DNA of 64,000 nucleotides from JAITMY01 sp031553765 (GTDB lineage Bacteria > Bacteroidota > Bacteroidia > Bacteroidales > UBA932): the NCBI GenBank assembly GCA_031553765.1, contig JAVBKY010000003.1, forward strand, positions 819,801 to 883,800. The letters are read 5' to 3'. How positions within the stretch are numbered: position 1 is the stretch's first letter; each line of letters begins with the position of its first letter. The position numbers and the translations under genes are program-made. The notes under the pieces were generated by a model. It had not been told where the DNA came from. It worked only from the letters and a program-made list of their open reading frames with translations, and ran no database searches. Positions 1-8,740 of this stretch are shown piece after piece.

Positions 1-2701
1 TGGCGTAGTCATCGGAAATTTTCTGAAGCGCGGCAAAATGCTTATCGCGCTCCGTAAGGATGCGCTGATTTTCCTGCTCCTGCTTGGCACGTTGCTTTAT
101 TTGCAAGTCGGCTAGTTTTTGCTCCAGCTTAATGCGCTCGTCGCTGCCCTCCGCTTCTGCCGATATTTTTTTCTTCAGGTACTCTACCTCCAAGTTGTAT
201 AGCTCCTGCTCGTAGGCGGCAGCGTCCTTTACGCCCTGTGCGCGCTCCTGAGCCAGCTTTAGCTTGCGCTTTTCGTACTCTTTGTCGGTGTTGGGAGCTG
301 CCGGGGTGTTACCTCCTCCTCCTGCAGGAGCGTCTTCAGGTTTTTTAAGTGCCGTTTTTTGTAGGTCAAGCAGTATGTTAATCTGCCCTTCTATCTGCTT
401 TTTCTCAGCCTCAAGCGATTCTTTAACGACCTTGCTGGTGGTTTCAGCAATGGAAGCCATTTTATCTGCACCGCCAAAATCCTGAATTTGCGCAATAGAC
501 TTCTTGCGTTCCTCAAGCAGTATTTGTTGGTTGATGATGTCCTTTTCAACCTTCAATTTTTCCGCAAATAGCTTGGTCAACTCTTCCTGTATCGCTTTGG
601 CTTGAGCATTGCGCACAAGTTCATCCGTGTACGCCTTCATGGAAGCTGCGGCCTCTTTGCTGTTGATATTCTCAAGCGTTAATCCGCCAAGGTATTCAGG
701 TGAAATTTCATTCAACTTTTGAATGGCGCGAATGCGATCTTCCTTGCTTTGCTTTTCATCCTTGGCCACGGCGAGCAACATTTCTACCTGAGCGCGCTCT
801 CCATCCACGCTCTTGGCCGCGTCAGCCATTACGTTGGACAGCTTCTTGGTTTCAGCAACGGCTTCTTTGGTACGGCTATTGTACTGCCATATGGCTACGC
901 CAACACCTACCACAAGCGAGGCAATTAACCCAATAGGGCTACTCTTGAGCGTATTGTTGAAAATGCGCATGGCCTGTGTTGCTCCCGCAATATTACCGGT
1001 GAGTAGCATGGTGGCAGCCGCGTACAGCTGTGAGGCTGCTATTGCTCCGGTTTCTGCCAGCATTTTGGCTTTGGTTACTGCCGTGCTCCATACGCTTGCT
1101 TTCCCAAAGTTATTTTGCCAAAGGGTTTGCAATTTCACCGCAACAGTGTAGGCGGTAATGGTAGCGGTGGCGGTAATGAGTACGCCACTCCACTTCTTAA
1201 ACCAGTCAAGTATGCCGGGCAAAACCTTTACCAGGTAGGTAGATAATTTGGTGCTTTTGAGTAGCGCCGGGTTTAGGCGTTCGCCCAGGTCAAGCGCGGC
1301 TTCTTTAAACTCCTTGCGGGCTTTTTCAAGTTGCGCTTTCAGGTTGTTATTCTTAATGCTGTACTCGTTGGTAAGGGATGTACCCTCAGTAAAGGCTTGG
1401 TTGGCTACTTCCTGCGCCTCGTTTACCTTTTCAATGTTGTTGGCCAACGATGATAGTACGCCAACTGCGCGCGCGCCATCCAGGCCCATCTCCTGAAACA
1501 CCGGCACCAGCTGCTGAAAGCCGCCCTTTTCATTCATGGAGGTAAGCACCTGCTTAATGGCGGCGTTGGCATCGGTACCCAGCAGCGTGGTAAACTCCTT
1601 CACATCTTTACCGGCCAGCTTAGCAAATTTTGCAGGCTCGCTGTACAGCGCCATAATGAATTTGCTCAAGGCCGTGGCGCTCATTTCTACCGGCTGCATG
1701 TTTTGGTCGAGCGCGCTGGCATATCCCAGTATATCCTGAATAGATATTTTAGCCTGGGCTGCCACACCGCCCAGGCGTCCGGTAAAGGATACCAGGTAGG
1801 GTTCGCTTGCCGTGCTGCTTTGCCCCAGCTCATTAATGGCAGAGCCAACGGCCAGCATTTGCCCCTTGAGGTCGAGCGCCTGCAGGTCGGCTTGTGACTG
1901 CTTAAACACGTCAACCATTTTACCGATATTCTTAATGGCATCTTCGCCCAGGTCTTCGCCCAGCGCTACGTTGATTTGGTTGCCGGCTTCAACAAAATCA
2001 AGAATATCTTTCTTCCCGGTCTTCCCTAACTTACCCGCATCACGCGCCAGCATGTTCAGCTGCTCGCGGCTGGTGCGGGTGTCCATTTTCTTAAACTCCT
2101 CGTTCAGGTCCACCACTTCATCGCGCGTCATGCCGGTAGTTTTCATTACATCGGCAAAAATGTCGTCCATTTCGGCAACGTCCTGACTAAGCTTACGAAA
2201 GGTGAAGGAAAGCCCGGTGATGGTAGCAACAAAGGCGGCAGCCACGGCAGCATACTTGTTAAAGGCGTTGGTAGCCTTGCTTAGCATGGAGTGGTTCGTA
2301 CCGATTTGCGTGCTCATTTCGGCCATGGCGGCTGAGCGCTCACGCTCCAAGCGCCTTAACTTTTCCAATTCTTGCCCGTAATCCTTGGCATCGCGCGCCA
2401 TATTTTTCATGACGTTACGCTGCCTGGTGTAGGCGCTATTAACCTGGTTGAGCGTAGCACCGCTAAGGTTCTTCAGTACGGTGTCCACATCCATGGTGGC
2501 CTTACGCACGGCGCGCATTTCGGCCTCCACGCCCTTTAGCTCCTTTTCGGCCTTTTTGAAGCCGGCAAGGTCATTCGCCTTTTGCAGGTCGGTGAGCTTG
2601 GCCTTGAGTTCATCAGCGCGCGCACCAAGCGTTTTCAGCTGCTCGGCGGCTTGCTTGCCATCAAGTTCTACTCTGCTCCGTGCTGTTTCTACTTGTGCCA
2701 T
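1..2701 (-). CDS. phage tail tape measure protein (3' end outside window)
   Basis: About 900 codons read leftwards from ATG 2701 and stay open to the window edge, so the C-terminus is missing. The N-terminus is coiled coil (about residues 1-130). It is followed by a TP901-type tape-measure core with DEVVDLNEEFKKM-like and Thr/Ser-rich helical segments, a hydrophobic alanine-rich stretch in the middle (about residues 440-540), and a long charged coiled coil. In siphophages and myophages this protein sets tail length and lies in the tail lumen. It follows the preceding gene directly (stop 2702, start 2701). Family assignment rests on length, layout and position among tail genes; the exact subfamily is not determined. 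Confidence 0.88.
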   Translation of the reverse strand, partial: MAQVETARSRVELDGKQAAEQLKTLGARADELKAKLTDLQKANDLAGFKKAEKELKGVEAEMRAVRKATMDVDTVLKNLSGATLNQVNSAYTRQRNVMKNMARDAKDYGQELEKLRRLERERSAAMAEMSTQIGTNHSMLSKATNAFNKYAAVAAAFVATITGLSFTFRKLSQDVAEMDDIFADVMKTTGMTRDEVVDLNEEFKKMDTRTSREQLNMLARDAGKLGKTGKKDILDFVEAGNQINVALGEDLGEDAIKNIGKMVDVFKQSQADLQALDLKGQMLAVGSAINELGQSSTASEPYLVSFTGRLGGVAAQAKISIQDILGYASALDQNMQPVEMSATALSKFIMALYSEPAKFAKLAGKDVKEFTTLLGTDANAAIKQVLTSMNEKGGFQQLVPVFQEMGLDGARAVGVLSSLANNIEKVNEAQEVANQAFTEGTSLTNEYSIKNNNLKAQLEKARKEFKEAALDLGERLNPALLKSTKLSTYLVKVLPGILDWFKKWSGVLITATATITAYTVAVKLQTLWQNNFGKASVWSTAVTKAKMLAETGAIAASQLYAAATMLLTGNIAGATQAMRIFNNTLKSSPIGLIASLVVGVGVAIWQYNSRTKEAVAETKKLSNVMADAAKSVDGERAQVEMLLAVAKDEKQSKEDRIRAIQKLNEISPEYLGGLTLENINSKEAAASMKAYTDELVRNAQAKAIQEELTKLFAEKLKVEKDIINQQILLEERKKSIAQIQDFGGADKMASIAETTSKVVKESLEAEKKQIEGQINILLDLQKTALKKPEDAPAGGGGNTPAAPNTDKEYEKRKLKLAQERAQGVKDAAAYEQELYNLEVEYLKKKISAEAEGSDERIKLEQKLADLQIKQRAKQEQENQRILTERDKHFAALQKISDDYA

Positions 2702-3076
2702 TTACGTTGTCTTTACGCTCTCTACTATTATGATTTGCGCCTTTTGCGCGTACTTCGCCGCCACCAGCTCGCCTAACTTTTTCACCTCGGCATAAAAGGT
2801 TTTGCTGTACCACTTTTTCGGTCTGCGGTTGCCGCGTGCATCACCCAACTTCACGCCGCGTCCCACGCCCATATCTACAAACTTGCCGTAGTAGTTAAAG
2901 GCAAATTCAATGCGTGAGAGGTCGCCTCCGGCATTGTTTACAATGGTGCTTACAAACGAATTTGCCAGCTCAAATGTGCCGTTGATGTTCAGCCTGCGCA
3001 TGTTGCTTTCCCAGTTTTTTATCACTATATCAGCCCATGCTGCCACTGTTAGCCGTATGTTGGTGTTTTCACTCAC
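2702..3076 (-). CDS. phage head-tail/tail protein, unknown family
   Basis: A 124-residue protein starting at GTG 3076, which overlaps the last codons of the upstream gene; its stop touches the tape-measure start. It has an N-terminal alpha-helical part and a basic motif RRPKKWYSKTF near residue 85, then a helix. The place just before the tape measure and the tight overlaps indicate a small tail-completion or head-tail joining protein. I do not recognise a named family with certainty; a gp10-like role is only a guess from position and size. Confidence 0.6.
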   Translation of the reverse strand: MSENTNIRLTVAAWADIVIKNWESNMRRLNINGTFELANSFVSTIVNNAGGDLSRIEFAFNYYGKFVDMGVGRGVKLGDARGNRRPKKWYSKTFYAEVKKLGELVAAKYAQKAQIIIVESVKTT

Positions 3077-3569
3077 TCCACTCTTCCTTGTTGTAGCATC
3101 CGCTAAGGGTTTCCTGCGTGGTGAACGTGGCCATGAGCGCCCAAAAATCGCTCAGCCTACCTATCTTGGTGTACACTACTTGTCCCTGCATGCTATCCTG
3201 CTGCATATCCTTGCCACGCCTTGAGTCGGCACGTAGGCGAAGTGCTATTTGGCGCGCCTTATTTTCACACCAGGCTTTAGCATCTTCGAGCGCGGTAAGG
3301 TCGCCATGCTCGCACTTGCGTAGCACAGCATACGAGTAGCTATGCGTGGCGTACAGCGCCTTCATCTCATTTTCGTCATCGACCCAGTCGCTGGGGTCAA
3401 TGGCTATCAGGCAGCTCTCATCGTAGGTGCTGCTTTGCTCAGCAAAGCCCTCCAGCTCGGCCAGGCCGGTGGCGGTAGCATACGCCTCATGCGTACCCTC
3501 CTTGTGAGCAAATGCCTTGAACTTTTCGGCAATGCCACGCATGTACTGTAGGTGGTTGTACTTACTCAT
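3069..3569 (-). CDS. phage structural-operon protein, unknown
   Basis: A 166-residue, mostly alpha-helical soluble protein in the leftward virion operon. Its ATG overlaps the upstream stop in an ATGA arrangement (3569-3566), and its own stop lies within the next gene, so translation is probably coupled. Aromatic and acidic residues in the middle and many Lys/Arg at the end are visible, but no motif I can name. By position between connector genes and the tape measure it is likely a head-tail or tail protein. Confidence 0.6.
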   Translation of the reverse strand: MSKYNHLQYMRGIAEKFKAFAHKEGTHEAYATATGLAELEGFAEQSSTYDESCLIAIDPSDWVDDENEMKALYATHSYSYAVLRKCEHGDLTALEDAKAWCENKARQIALRLRADSRRGKDMQQDSMQGQVVYTKIGRLSDFWALMATFTTQETLSGCYNKEEWSE

Positions 3570-4387
3570 TTTTGGCTGCGTTTTTCGGACTCGTTAATGG
3601 TATTTTCAATGTTGTACAGCACATCGTACAGGTTGGCGCTATTAACGGCAGGGAACTTGGTAATATCGCCCTGCGCCAGGGCGTGTACCGAGCTTACGTG
3701 GGCGCTATAGGCATCGGTGGTTGGTTCGCCATCGGCGCTGAACGTGGCGGGAAATTTGGTGGATAGGAAGTCAAGACAACCGTAGTAGTACAGCAGTATC
3801 ACCTCCTTATGCGTGGGGCTTGCCTTAGCCACCTGTTCGGCATACGCTTCAATGTTGCCCGGGTCAAAGTCTTTACCCTTGGGGCGGTAAAGCACCGCAA
3901 TAAGGCGGTCGAGGTTGGCGGTGCGGTCTTTCTGCATCATCTTGGCGTAGGTTTGCAGTAACCCAAACTGCTCCCAGGTAATGTCGGCCAGCCCATCGGC
4001 AGAGCCTTGCAGCCTTACGCGGCAGCTGCACGGCAGCACAGGGTAAGGGTTACGTGTAAGCCGGCTGTATATCACCTCTTGTACCTCTTTTTTATGCTTA
4101 ACTTTTTTGGTGAGAAAAGCGAAAATATCGGTAGAGATAGTAGTCAAATCCGTGGCGGTAAGCCGATGCCTGTTTTTGCCCACCTGTATGGTGTACAGCT
4201 CACCGTATTCACCGGTGCGCCCGGTAACGTGCGCTTCCAGGTACCACAGTAGTAGTCTTAATTTCAGTTCTGCCAAGGTGCGCGCGCTGCGCATAGCGGC
4301 CGCCAGCGTAAACAGCTGCCAGTCGTTCATTTCGCTCCAGGCTCCGGGTAGCGAATAGTTAATGCCATCAAGTGTTAGCGTTCTCAT
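3566..4387 (-). CDS. phage structural-operon protein (possible tail assembly chaperone)
   Basis: A 273-residue protein. I choose ATG 4387 because it forms a TAATG overlap with the stop of the upstream gene; an ATG two codons earlier also exists. The N-terminus reads as a beta strand followed by a W..M.DWQL..L helix. The centre has a run of basic residues and the C-terminus is acidic and helical. Two or three genes before the tape measure is where tail assembly chaperones sit in many phages, which is the only reason for that suggestion. No domain is recognised. Confidence 0.55.
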   Translation of the reverse strand: MRTLTLDGINYSLPGAWSEMNDWQLFTLAAAMRSARTLAELKLRLLLWYLEAHVTGRTGEYGELYTIQVGKNRHRLTATDLTTISTDIFAFLTKKVKHKKEVQEVIYSRLTRNPYPVLPCSCRVRLQGSADGLADITWEQFGLLQTYAKMMQKDRTANLDRLIAVLYRPKGKDFDPGNIEAYAEQVAKASPTHKEVILLYYYGCLDFLSTKFPATFSADGEPTTDAYSAHVSSVHALAQGDITKFPAVNSANLYDVLYNIENTINESEKRSQK

Positions 4388-5244
4388 TAACAACCTCCGT
4401 AAAAAATCTTTTTATCCTTTGAGTTAAAGTCAAGCGCCCCGCCAATGGGTTCGCTAAAGCCGTAGCCGGCGTAGTCGCTGTTGATTTCAGCCACTATCTT
4501 GGCCTCGTATTGGTCGGCTTGCGCACCGTAGGGTAGCATGCTGATCACCGGCTCGTAGTCCAGGGGTTCATACGTGCGCTTAGCCTTTTCTTCCAGGAGC
4601 AGCGCGGCGCTCTTATTGGCCACGTAGCGCTGTACCAGCGTTAGCAAATTTTCATCAGCCTCTTTACGCTCGTGCAGGCGGGTGGCTAACTCCACACCAA
4701 TAAGTGCAGTGAGCTCATTACCCTCCACGGCCAGCATCATGTCGCACAGGTGTTGGTAGGTCAGGCGGTTGTAGCCTATACCCACCATGCCTTTCTCCTG
4801 AAACTCTTGAGCGCTGCGCAGGTAGTGCTTTAAGCTTGGCCTACCCTCGGTTATCTTGGCTGCATCCAGGTGGCGCAGTAGCGCTTCCATGGCTTGCCAT
4901 CCGCGCGCGGCCAGGCTGCGCTTGTAGGCTGAAATTTTGGTATCGCTTGCCGGGGCAAACTTCTCATCGCGTGCTACGGTGTGCCCGGTACCGCCAACGT
5001 TGATGCTGTTTTCGTCCGTAGCCAACAGCATGGTGAATATGGCCAGCGGTCGGCGTACAGCCTCCAGCAGCTTTTCATCGGTGCCCTCGCCACCCAGCTG
5101 CACCATTAGCGCGTCACCCAGGTAGGGGCGCATCATTTCAGCGGCATCAGGTACAAAGGGTAGCCACGAGTCATCAGGCATCGACTTGTTTCCCTTTACG
5201 TACTTTTTCAGCGTAGCGGTATTGGGTAGCAGTGTTTCAAGCAT
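4387..5244 (-). CDS. phage head-tail connector-like protein
   Basis: A 285-residue predominantly helical protein starting one base after the portal stop (stop 5246, start 5244). The arrangement portal then helical adaptor is typical of head-tail connectors, and the protein resembles the DUF6712-type proteins next to portals in Bacteroidota prophages. That resemblance is remembered, not computed. The N-terminal part carries a WLPFVPDAAEMMRPYLG motif and the C-terminus ends FYGGC. Function is inferred from context only. Confidence 0.55.
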   Translation of the reverse strand: MLETLLPNTATLKKYVKGNKSMPDDSWLPFVPDAAEMMRPYLGDALMVQLGGEGTDEKLLEAVRRPLAIFTMLLATDENSINVGGTGHTVARDEKFAPASDTKISAYKRSLAARGWQAMEALLRHLDAAKITEGRPSLKHYLRSAQEFQEKGMVGIGYNRLTYQHLCDMMLAVEGNELTALIGVELATRLHERKEADENLLTLVQRYVANKSAALLLEEKAKRTYEPLDYEPVISMLPYGAQADQYEAKIVAEINSDYAGYGFSEPIGGALDFNSKDKKIFYGGC

Positions 5245-5245
5245 C

Positions 5246-6685
5246 TTAGTTTACTTTTTTATCGCCAATCACCTTTACGCTACCCGTGCCCTTGTCAAGC
5301 GTGGTGAGCATAATGTTGGCTATGCTGAATTGTAAATCCTTATCCCAACCGTTGCATGCTTTTACCAGCAGCAGCGGCAGGGTTATCATGTCGCGTATGG
5401 GCTTGCACAGCGCTTGCTTAATAATGAACAGCTCGCGCGCCTCCGTACCGTTAATGGGTGAGTTTTTGCCGGGCGCTGCGCCCACCAGGCTGGGGTGTAC
5501 GCCCATGCCGTAGCATATAATGTTGCTCACCTCTTCGCTATCCTCAATGTATTCGCCGCCCTCCATCTTAGCCTCAATGGGCTTAATGATGATGTCTTGT
5601 ACATCGGTACCCTTCGCATGGTCATGCCGGAACTGGCTTACAAATGACTTACCGGCGTTCTCGCCTCCCGCAAGAAACTCGTTCATGTCCTTTAGGAATT
5701 TCGCCTTGCGATCCTTCTTCTTTTTTTCCTCGGTAATGCCCTCTGCCTTGAACAGCTTATCGTAGAAGTCGGCACTTATCATCACGTGGTAGCGTAGCGC
5801 CATGCTGTTGGTCATAAGGGCCTTTTTGAATTCAGGAATGGCGCAGGCAAAGTCGTACCATCCGCTTTCAAAAATGCTCCACCAGTAAGGCTTCATGTAG
5901 TAGAACCTGCCCGGTGTGGGGGTGGATACGTCAAGCACGTAGCGCATGCCCTGTTCGTCTACCGTTTTGCCATCGGCGTTAGGCAGCTTGCCTGTACGCG
6001 TAAGGAAGTCGCGCAGGGGTGCATCGCTATCCAGCAGCGGAGTTATTACCAGGTCATCGGGGTACTTGTTGTTGTGCCAGCCGGCGCTGTAGCCGTGCCA
6101 CTCAATCTTACCCTTTTCGTTCATTACGCTCACCCGGCTGTAGCAGGCCTCAAGGTGGCGTAGCGAAACAATGTTGCGGTCGGCGCTCAGAATAATTTCC
6201 ACGTAGCTGCGCTGAAACAGGGATATATCGTTGCCTATCTCCTGCCGTGTGCGGTTGAGATTGTTGTACTCAATAAATTCAAACACCTTGGGCTGCTCGC
6301 TGGGCAGCTGCTCCTGGGCCTCTATTTTGCCATCCTTGTTGCGCACGCGCTTCAGCACCATAAAGTCATCACCGTACACCATTTGGGCGTTAAACTCTAC
6401 GTTTTTGGCTACGCCCACATTCTTGTACATCTTATCCATCACCTCCACCGGCAGCTTGTTATTGTCGCCCCAGCTCACAAACGTTATCTTTTCGGGTACG
6501 CCCGATAGCTGCGTTTTTACCTTTAAATCTTTTTTGGTTACCTCAATATTTTTGAGGTTGTCGGCATCCACCGTGATGTTGGTGCTATTCATAAACGTAA
6601 CCACGGCACTTGCGCCGCCGAGGTAGGCCGTTTGCCCAAAGTCGAATACTTCGCCCAAAAGCTGTTTTGCGTCCTGCTTTTTCAT
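5246..6685 (-). CDS. phage portal protein
   Basis: A 479-residue protein from ATG 6685, one base after the stop of the upstream small gene; an ATG three codons upstream overlaps that gene and is less likely. The layout fits a portal: an N-terminal arm, a central alpha/beta region (YCEPYWW-like segment MKPYWWSIFESGWYDF), and a C-terminal region with MGVHPSLVGAAPGKNSP followed by a helix with EARELFIIKQAL, typical of portals near the stem/clip. It precedes the connector and tail genes. Portals form the dodecameric DNA channel at the capsid vertex and dock terminase, which here is encoded about 7.5 kb upstream across a cargo block. Confidence 0.8.
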   Translation of the reverse strand: MKKQDAKQLLGEVFDFGQTAYLGGASAVVTFMNSTNITVDADNLKNIEVTKKDLKVKTQLSGVPEKITFVSWGDNNKLPVEVMDKMYKNVGVAKNVEFNAQMVYGDDFMVLKRVRNKDGKIEAQEQLPSEQPKVFEFIEYNNLNRTRQEIGNDISLFQRSYVEIILSADRNIVSLRHLEACYSRVSVMNEKGKIEWHGYSAGWHNNKYPDDLVITPLLDSDAPLRDFLTRTGKLPNADGKTVDEQGMRYVLDVSTPTPGRFYYMKPYWWSIFESGWYDFACAIPEFKKALMTNSMALRYHVMISADFYDKLFKAEGITEEKKKKDRKAKFLKDMNEFLAGGENAGKSFVSQFRHDHAKGTDVQDIIIKPIEAKMEGGEYIEDSEEVSNIICYGMGVHPSLVGAAPGKNSPINGTEARELFIIKQALCKPIRDMITLPLLLVKACNGWDKDLQFSIANIMLTTLDKGTGSVKVIGDKKVN

Positions 6686-6686
6686 G

Positions 6687-6932
6687 CTATACAATTACTT
6701 CAATGCCGTTGAACTCCACAATAAGAATGCGGCGCAGCTTACGCACCTGGCCGTTGTCGGGGTTGAGCACGTTAAGCGTGCGCCCTTCGCTGTGCCAGCT
6801 GGTGCAGGTCCATTTTTCAAAGGTGATCAGGTGCCCGGTGCTACGCTCGCGGTACTTGAGCGTAATGAGCTTGCCGGTGCCCTCGGACACCAGCGTGTGC
6901 AGCTTGCTTATGTGGATGGTTTTGCGTGCCAT
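6687..6932 (-). CDS. small phage protein upstream of portal
   Basis: An 81-residue basic protein from ATG 6932 ending one base before the portal start. It is rich in short beta-strand-like segments (KLITLKYRERSTG, RRILIVEFNGIEVIV) with a Trp-Cys-Thr-Ser-Trp stretch in the middle. It is the first gene of the leftward portal-to-tail unit. No family is recognised. Confidence 0.6.
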   Translation of the reverse strand: MARKTIHISKLHTLVSEGTGKLITLKYRERSTGHLITFEKWTCTSWHSEGRTLNVLNPDNGQVRKLRRILIVEFNGIEVIV

Positions 6933-6943
6933 GATTTACGGCA

Positions 6944-6968
6944 CAAAAAAAGCCCGCGGAGGCGGGCT
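6944..6968 (-). terminator. intrinsic terminator just upstream of the portal unit
   Basis: On the minus strand, an AGCCCGC/GCGGGCT stem (6951-6968) is followed by seven T (6950-6944). It lies only about 12 bases before ATG 6932, so leftward transcripts must pass it to reach the portal and tail genes. Confidence 0.8.
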
Positions 6969-7120
6969 ATCAAAGGACAGAAAAGAGAGGGAGAAATTGT
7001 GTGAGGAGAAATAGTTTTTCTTAATTCTTTATTTAAGTATGAGTCAAAAATACACTTTTTTTGATTCTTTGTTTAAAATTGCAGTTAAGGAATCTTTTTA
7101 TGTTGTAACATTGTGCAAAC

Positions 7121-7156
7121 AAAAAAACCTGTTAACGGTGACAGCCGCTAACAGGT
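7121..7156 (-). terminator. intrinsic terminator, leftward
   Basis: ACCTGTTA pairs with TAACAGGT, and the stem extends inwards through CGG/CCG with one mismatch (7127-7156). Seven T follow on the minus strand (7127-7121). It is the second leftward terminator in the 450-base gap between the cargo block and the portal unit. The gap 6933-7380 has no convincing gene. Confidence 0.75.
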
Positions 7157-7211
7157 CTAGTTAAATAACCATTAATCTTTATTACTTATGCTCAAAACAG
7201 GTAACAAAGAT

Positions 7212-7340
7212 TGGGAGTTTTTCCTTAGAGGGAAAATTCCCAGACCCAAAGTTAGGGAGATAATCCTAATTTTGGTACTACTAAACTCGCTAATGGCGAG
7301 AATTCAGTTGAGTGAGGGGGTCCAACCCCCTCACTTTTCA
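7212..7340 (+). ncRNA. candidate structured RNA: four consecutive hairpins ending in a terminator
   Basis: Four hairpins follow one another: 7212-7242 (13 bp allowing G-T pairs, loop TTAGA), 7246-7275 (11 bp, 8-base loop), 7286-7300 (5 bp CTCGC/GCGAG) and 7311-7335 (11 bp, loop CCA). A T-rich tail TTTTC-ATTTATT follows on the + strand. A weak 78-codon frame overlaps (7188-7424), but it shows no protein character and crosses all the stems. The last hairpin alone would serve as a + strand terminator. Strand is inferred from that tail; no promoter was placed with confidence. Confidence 0.45.
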
Positions 7341-7380
7341 TTTATTACTGCAACGTTAAAAAATGCAGAAAGAGAGCATT

Positions 7381-7503
7381 TTACTCCGGCAGGAGTAGAC
7401 GGATCAGCTCCTCAAGTTGGTTAGCAGCTTTTAATTTTGCCTCACTGGAGGCACCGGGAGTAATGAGCGTGGTGAGTAGGTCGAGTGCTTGCGTTTGGTT
7501 CAT
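7381..7503 (-). CDS. 40-residue small protein
   Basis: An ATG at 7503 opens a 40-codon frame, starting MNQTQALDLLTTLITP and ending LEELIRLLLPE. It is an amphipathic, leucine-rich helix with no signal peptide. It lies directly downstream of the structured leader at 7557-7685 and its promoter, so it may be the product of that transcript. The composition looks like a real helical peptide rather than random sequence, but there is no homology evidence here. Confidence 0.5.
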   Translation of the reverse strand: MNQTQALDLLTTLITPGASSEAKLKAANQLEELIRLLLPE

Positions 7504-7556
7504 GGCTTAAAAGTTGAGATTTTGCGGCATGAAAAAGCGGCCATGCACTTCCCGTT

Positions 7557-7685
7557 GTCAAACATCTTCACAGAATGTTGTCGAGGCCATTATAACCACG
7601 ACACGGGGTTGCATAGCCGCCGAAAGCAAGCAATGCAAAACACAGCCTGTACTGACAGGCTGCACTCTGTGAAAAAATGTTTGAC
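7557..7685 (-). ncRNA. candidate four-way-junction structured RNA
   Basis: A closing stem joins 7557-7565 with 7677-7685 (9 bp), then 7568-7574 with 7666-7672 (7 bp). It encloses three arms, described 5' to 3' on the minus strand: CAGCCTGT/ACAGGCTG (8 bp, 4-base loop), TTGCAT/ATGCAA, and TGTCG/CGACA with an inner GG/CC pair. A consensus -7 box (TATCTTTG, 7697-7690) places a transcription start at or beside base 7685, exactly the first base of the closing stem. It could be a free small RNA or a structured 5' leader for the 40-codon frame at 7381-7503. Confidence 0.5.
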
Positions 7686-7689
7686 GTGG

Positions 7690-7697
7690 CAAAGATA
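7690..7697 (-). promoter_or_regulatory. -7 promoter box for the structured RNA
   Basis: TATCTTTG on the minus strand matches the Bacteroidota TAnnTTTG box. No good -33 TTTG is visible at the usual 19-base spacing. It lies between the terminator at 7700-7722 and the RNA start. Confidence 0.5.
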
Positions 7698-7699
7698 GT

Positions 7700-7722
7700 A
7701 AAAAGCCTGCCGAAGCAGGCTT
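7700..7722 (-). terminator. terminator after the 320-residue membrane protein gene
   Basis: AAGCCTGC-TTCG-GCAGGCTT on the minus strand, with a stable UUCG tetraloop and a short T tract, 56 bases after the stop at 7778. Confidence 0.8.
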
Positions 7723-7777
7723 GCGGTGGGTACAAAATAAATCCCCGAAGTTGTGTGCTTTTTTTGGGAGGGAAAAT

Positions 7778-8740
7778 TTAAGGAATGGGAGAAGTAGTTG
7801 ATAAGAGTTTTTGATAGAACACGGTGTTCTTAAGTTCCTCAGAAGTTAAACTGAAGGGTACGGTGAGAAAAGTTGTACTCCGGATAAAGCTATTTACTAT
7901 ATCTTCAGTCGTGAAGCGGTCGATCATGCCGTTACAATTCATCAGCGTAAGTAGAGACTCTTTATTTACCTGTGTAGCATAAGACAGAATGGTGTAATAA
8001 TCAAGAATTGCTGTTAAAGGAATAGATTCGAATAGATATAGGTATTTACCCAAGCCTGAGGTGCAGAAATACTTAACAGCTTCAAATCGATAACCATCAC
8101 CATTGATTAGCACCTCGGAGAAGTAGTTTGTGACACAATCTCTATACTGTGTGCTTAAGAAAAAGCGCAGTTGAGATTTATGAGCTGCAGACAATTTGTA
8201 GTGCTTAATAATTTGTATTAAATCCTGCAAATGTTCATCTGAAGTATAATCTTGCGTAGTAAAGGAAAGGTAACGAAGGGCATCCTCCTGCGACTGCGTA
8301 AAGTTACTTTTCAGTTTTGTAACGGCCTCTTCAACGCGTCTTTTGCGGTCATTTGTCAAATATTCCTTTAAACGCTTGTTTACCTCTTCATCAAACTTTT
8401 TCATTACGCTATTTGCTGGTCTGATGCTAAAAAGATATGTGAGCAGAATTGGCAATCCGATGCCTAAAACAGCGACAAATAACGACCCCCAACCAATGAT
8501 AGTGCTGTAGGTGTTGATAAAAGAATTTTGGCTATTTATGGTATTGGTTGCTTGCGCTATGATATGCTCATACGTTTCATTACGCCATTCTTGGCGTTGT
8601 ATAAGTGTCGTGTTTTGTTCTTTCAGCAACCCCACGCTATCGCGAAGTGTAGAAATTTGAGTAACTTTTTTAGTTTTTACCTGTGCTTGAGCGACACTAA
8701 CAGAAATAAACAGGAGTAAAAAAAGAATTACCTTTCTCAT
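7778..8740 (-). CDS. signal-peptide, single-span membrane protein with cytoplasmic helical domain, unknown
   Basis: 320 residues. A clear signal peptide ends near residue 19 (VSVAQAQ). A periplasmic coiled coil with many Gln/Asn follows to about residue 80, then a membrane span (about 83-107, WGSLFVAVLGIGLPILLTYLF) and a cytoplasmic alpha-helical region of about 210 residues with no motif I know. It is separated from the next cargo gene by 135 bases, and a terminator follows it, so it looks like an independent cargo unit inside the prophage. A lysogeny-related or phage-exclusion role is possible but only inferred from location. Confidence 0.75.
   Translation of the reverse strand: MRKVILFLLLFISVSVAQAQVKTKKVTQISTLRDSVGLLKEQNTTLIQRQEWRNETYEHIIAQATNTINSQNSFINTYSTIIGWGSLFVAVLGIGLPILLTYLFSIRPANSVMKKFDEEVNKRLKEYLTNDRKRRVEEAVTKLKSNFTQSQEDALRYLSFTTQDYTSDEHLQDLIQIIKHYKLSAAHKSQLRFFLSTQYRDCVTNYFSEVLINGDGYRFEAVKYFCTSGLGKYLYLFESIPLTAILDYYTILSYATQVNKESLLTLMNCNGMIDRFTTEDIVNSFIRSTTFLTVPFSLTSEELKNTVFYQKLLSTTSPIP

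Noticed and set aside
7188..7424. 78-codon + strand frame
   Set aside because: It runs through four strong hairpins and has unstructured composition; a structured RNA explains the region better.
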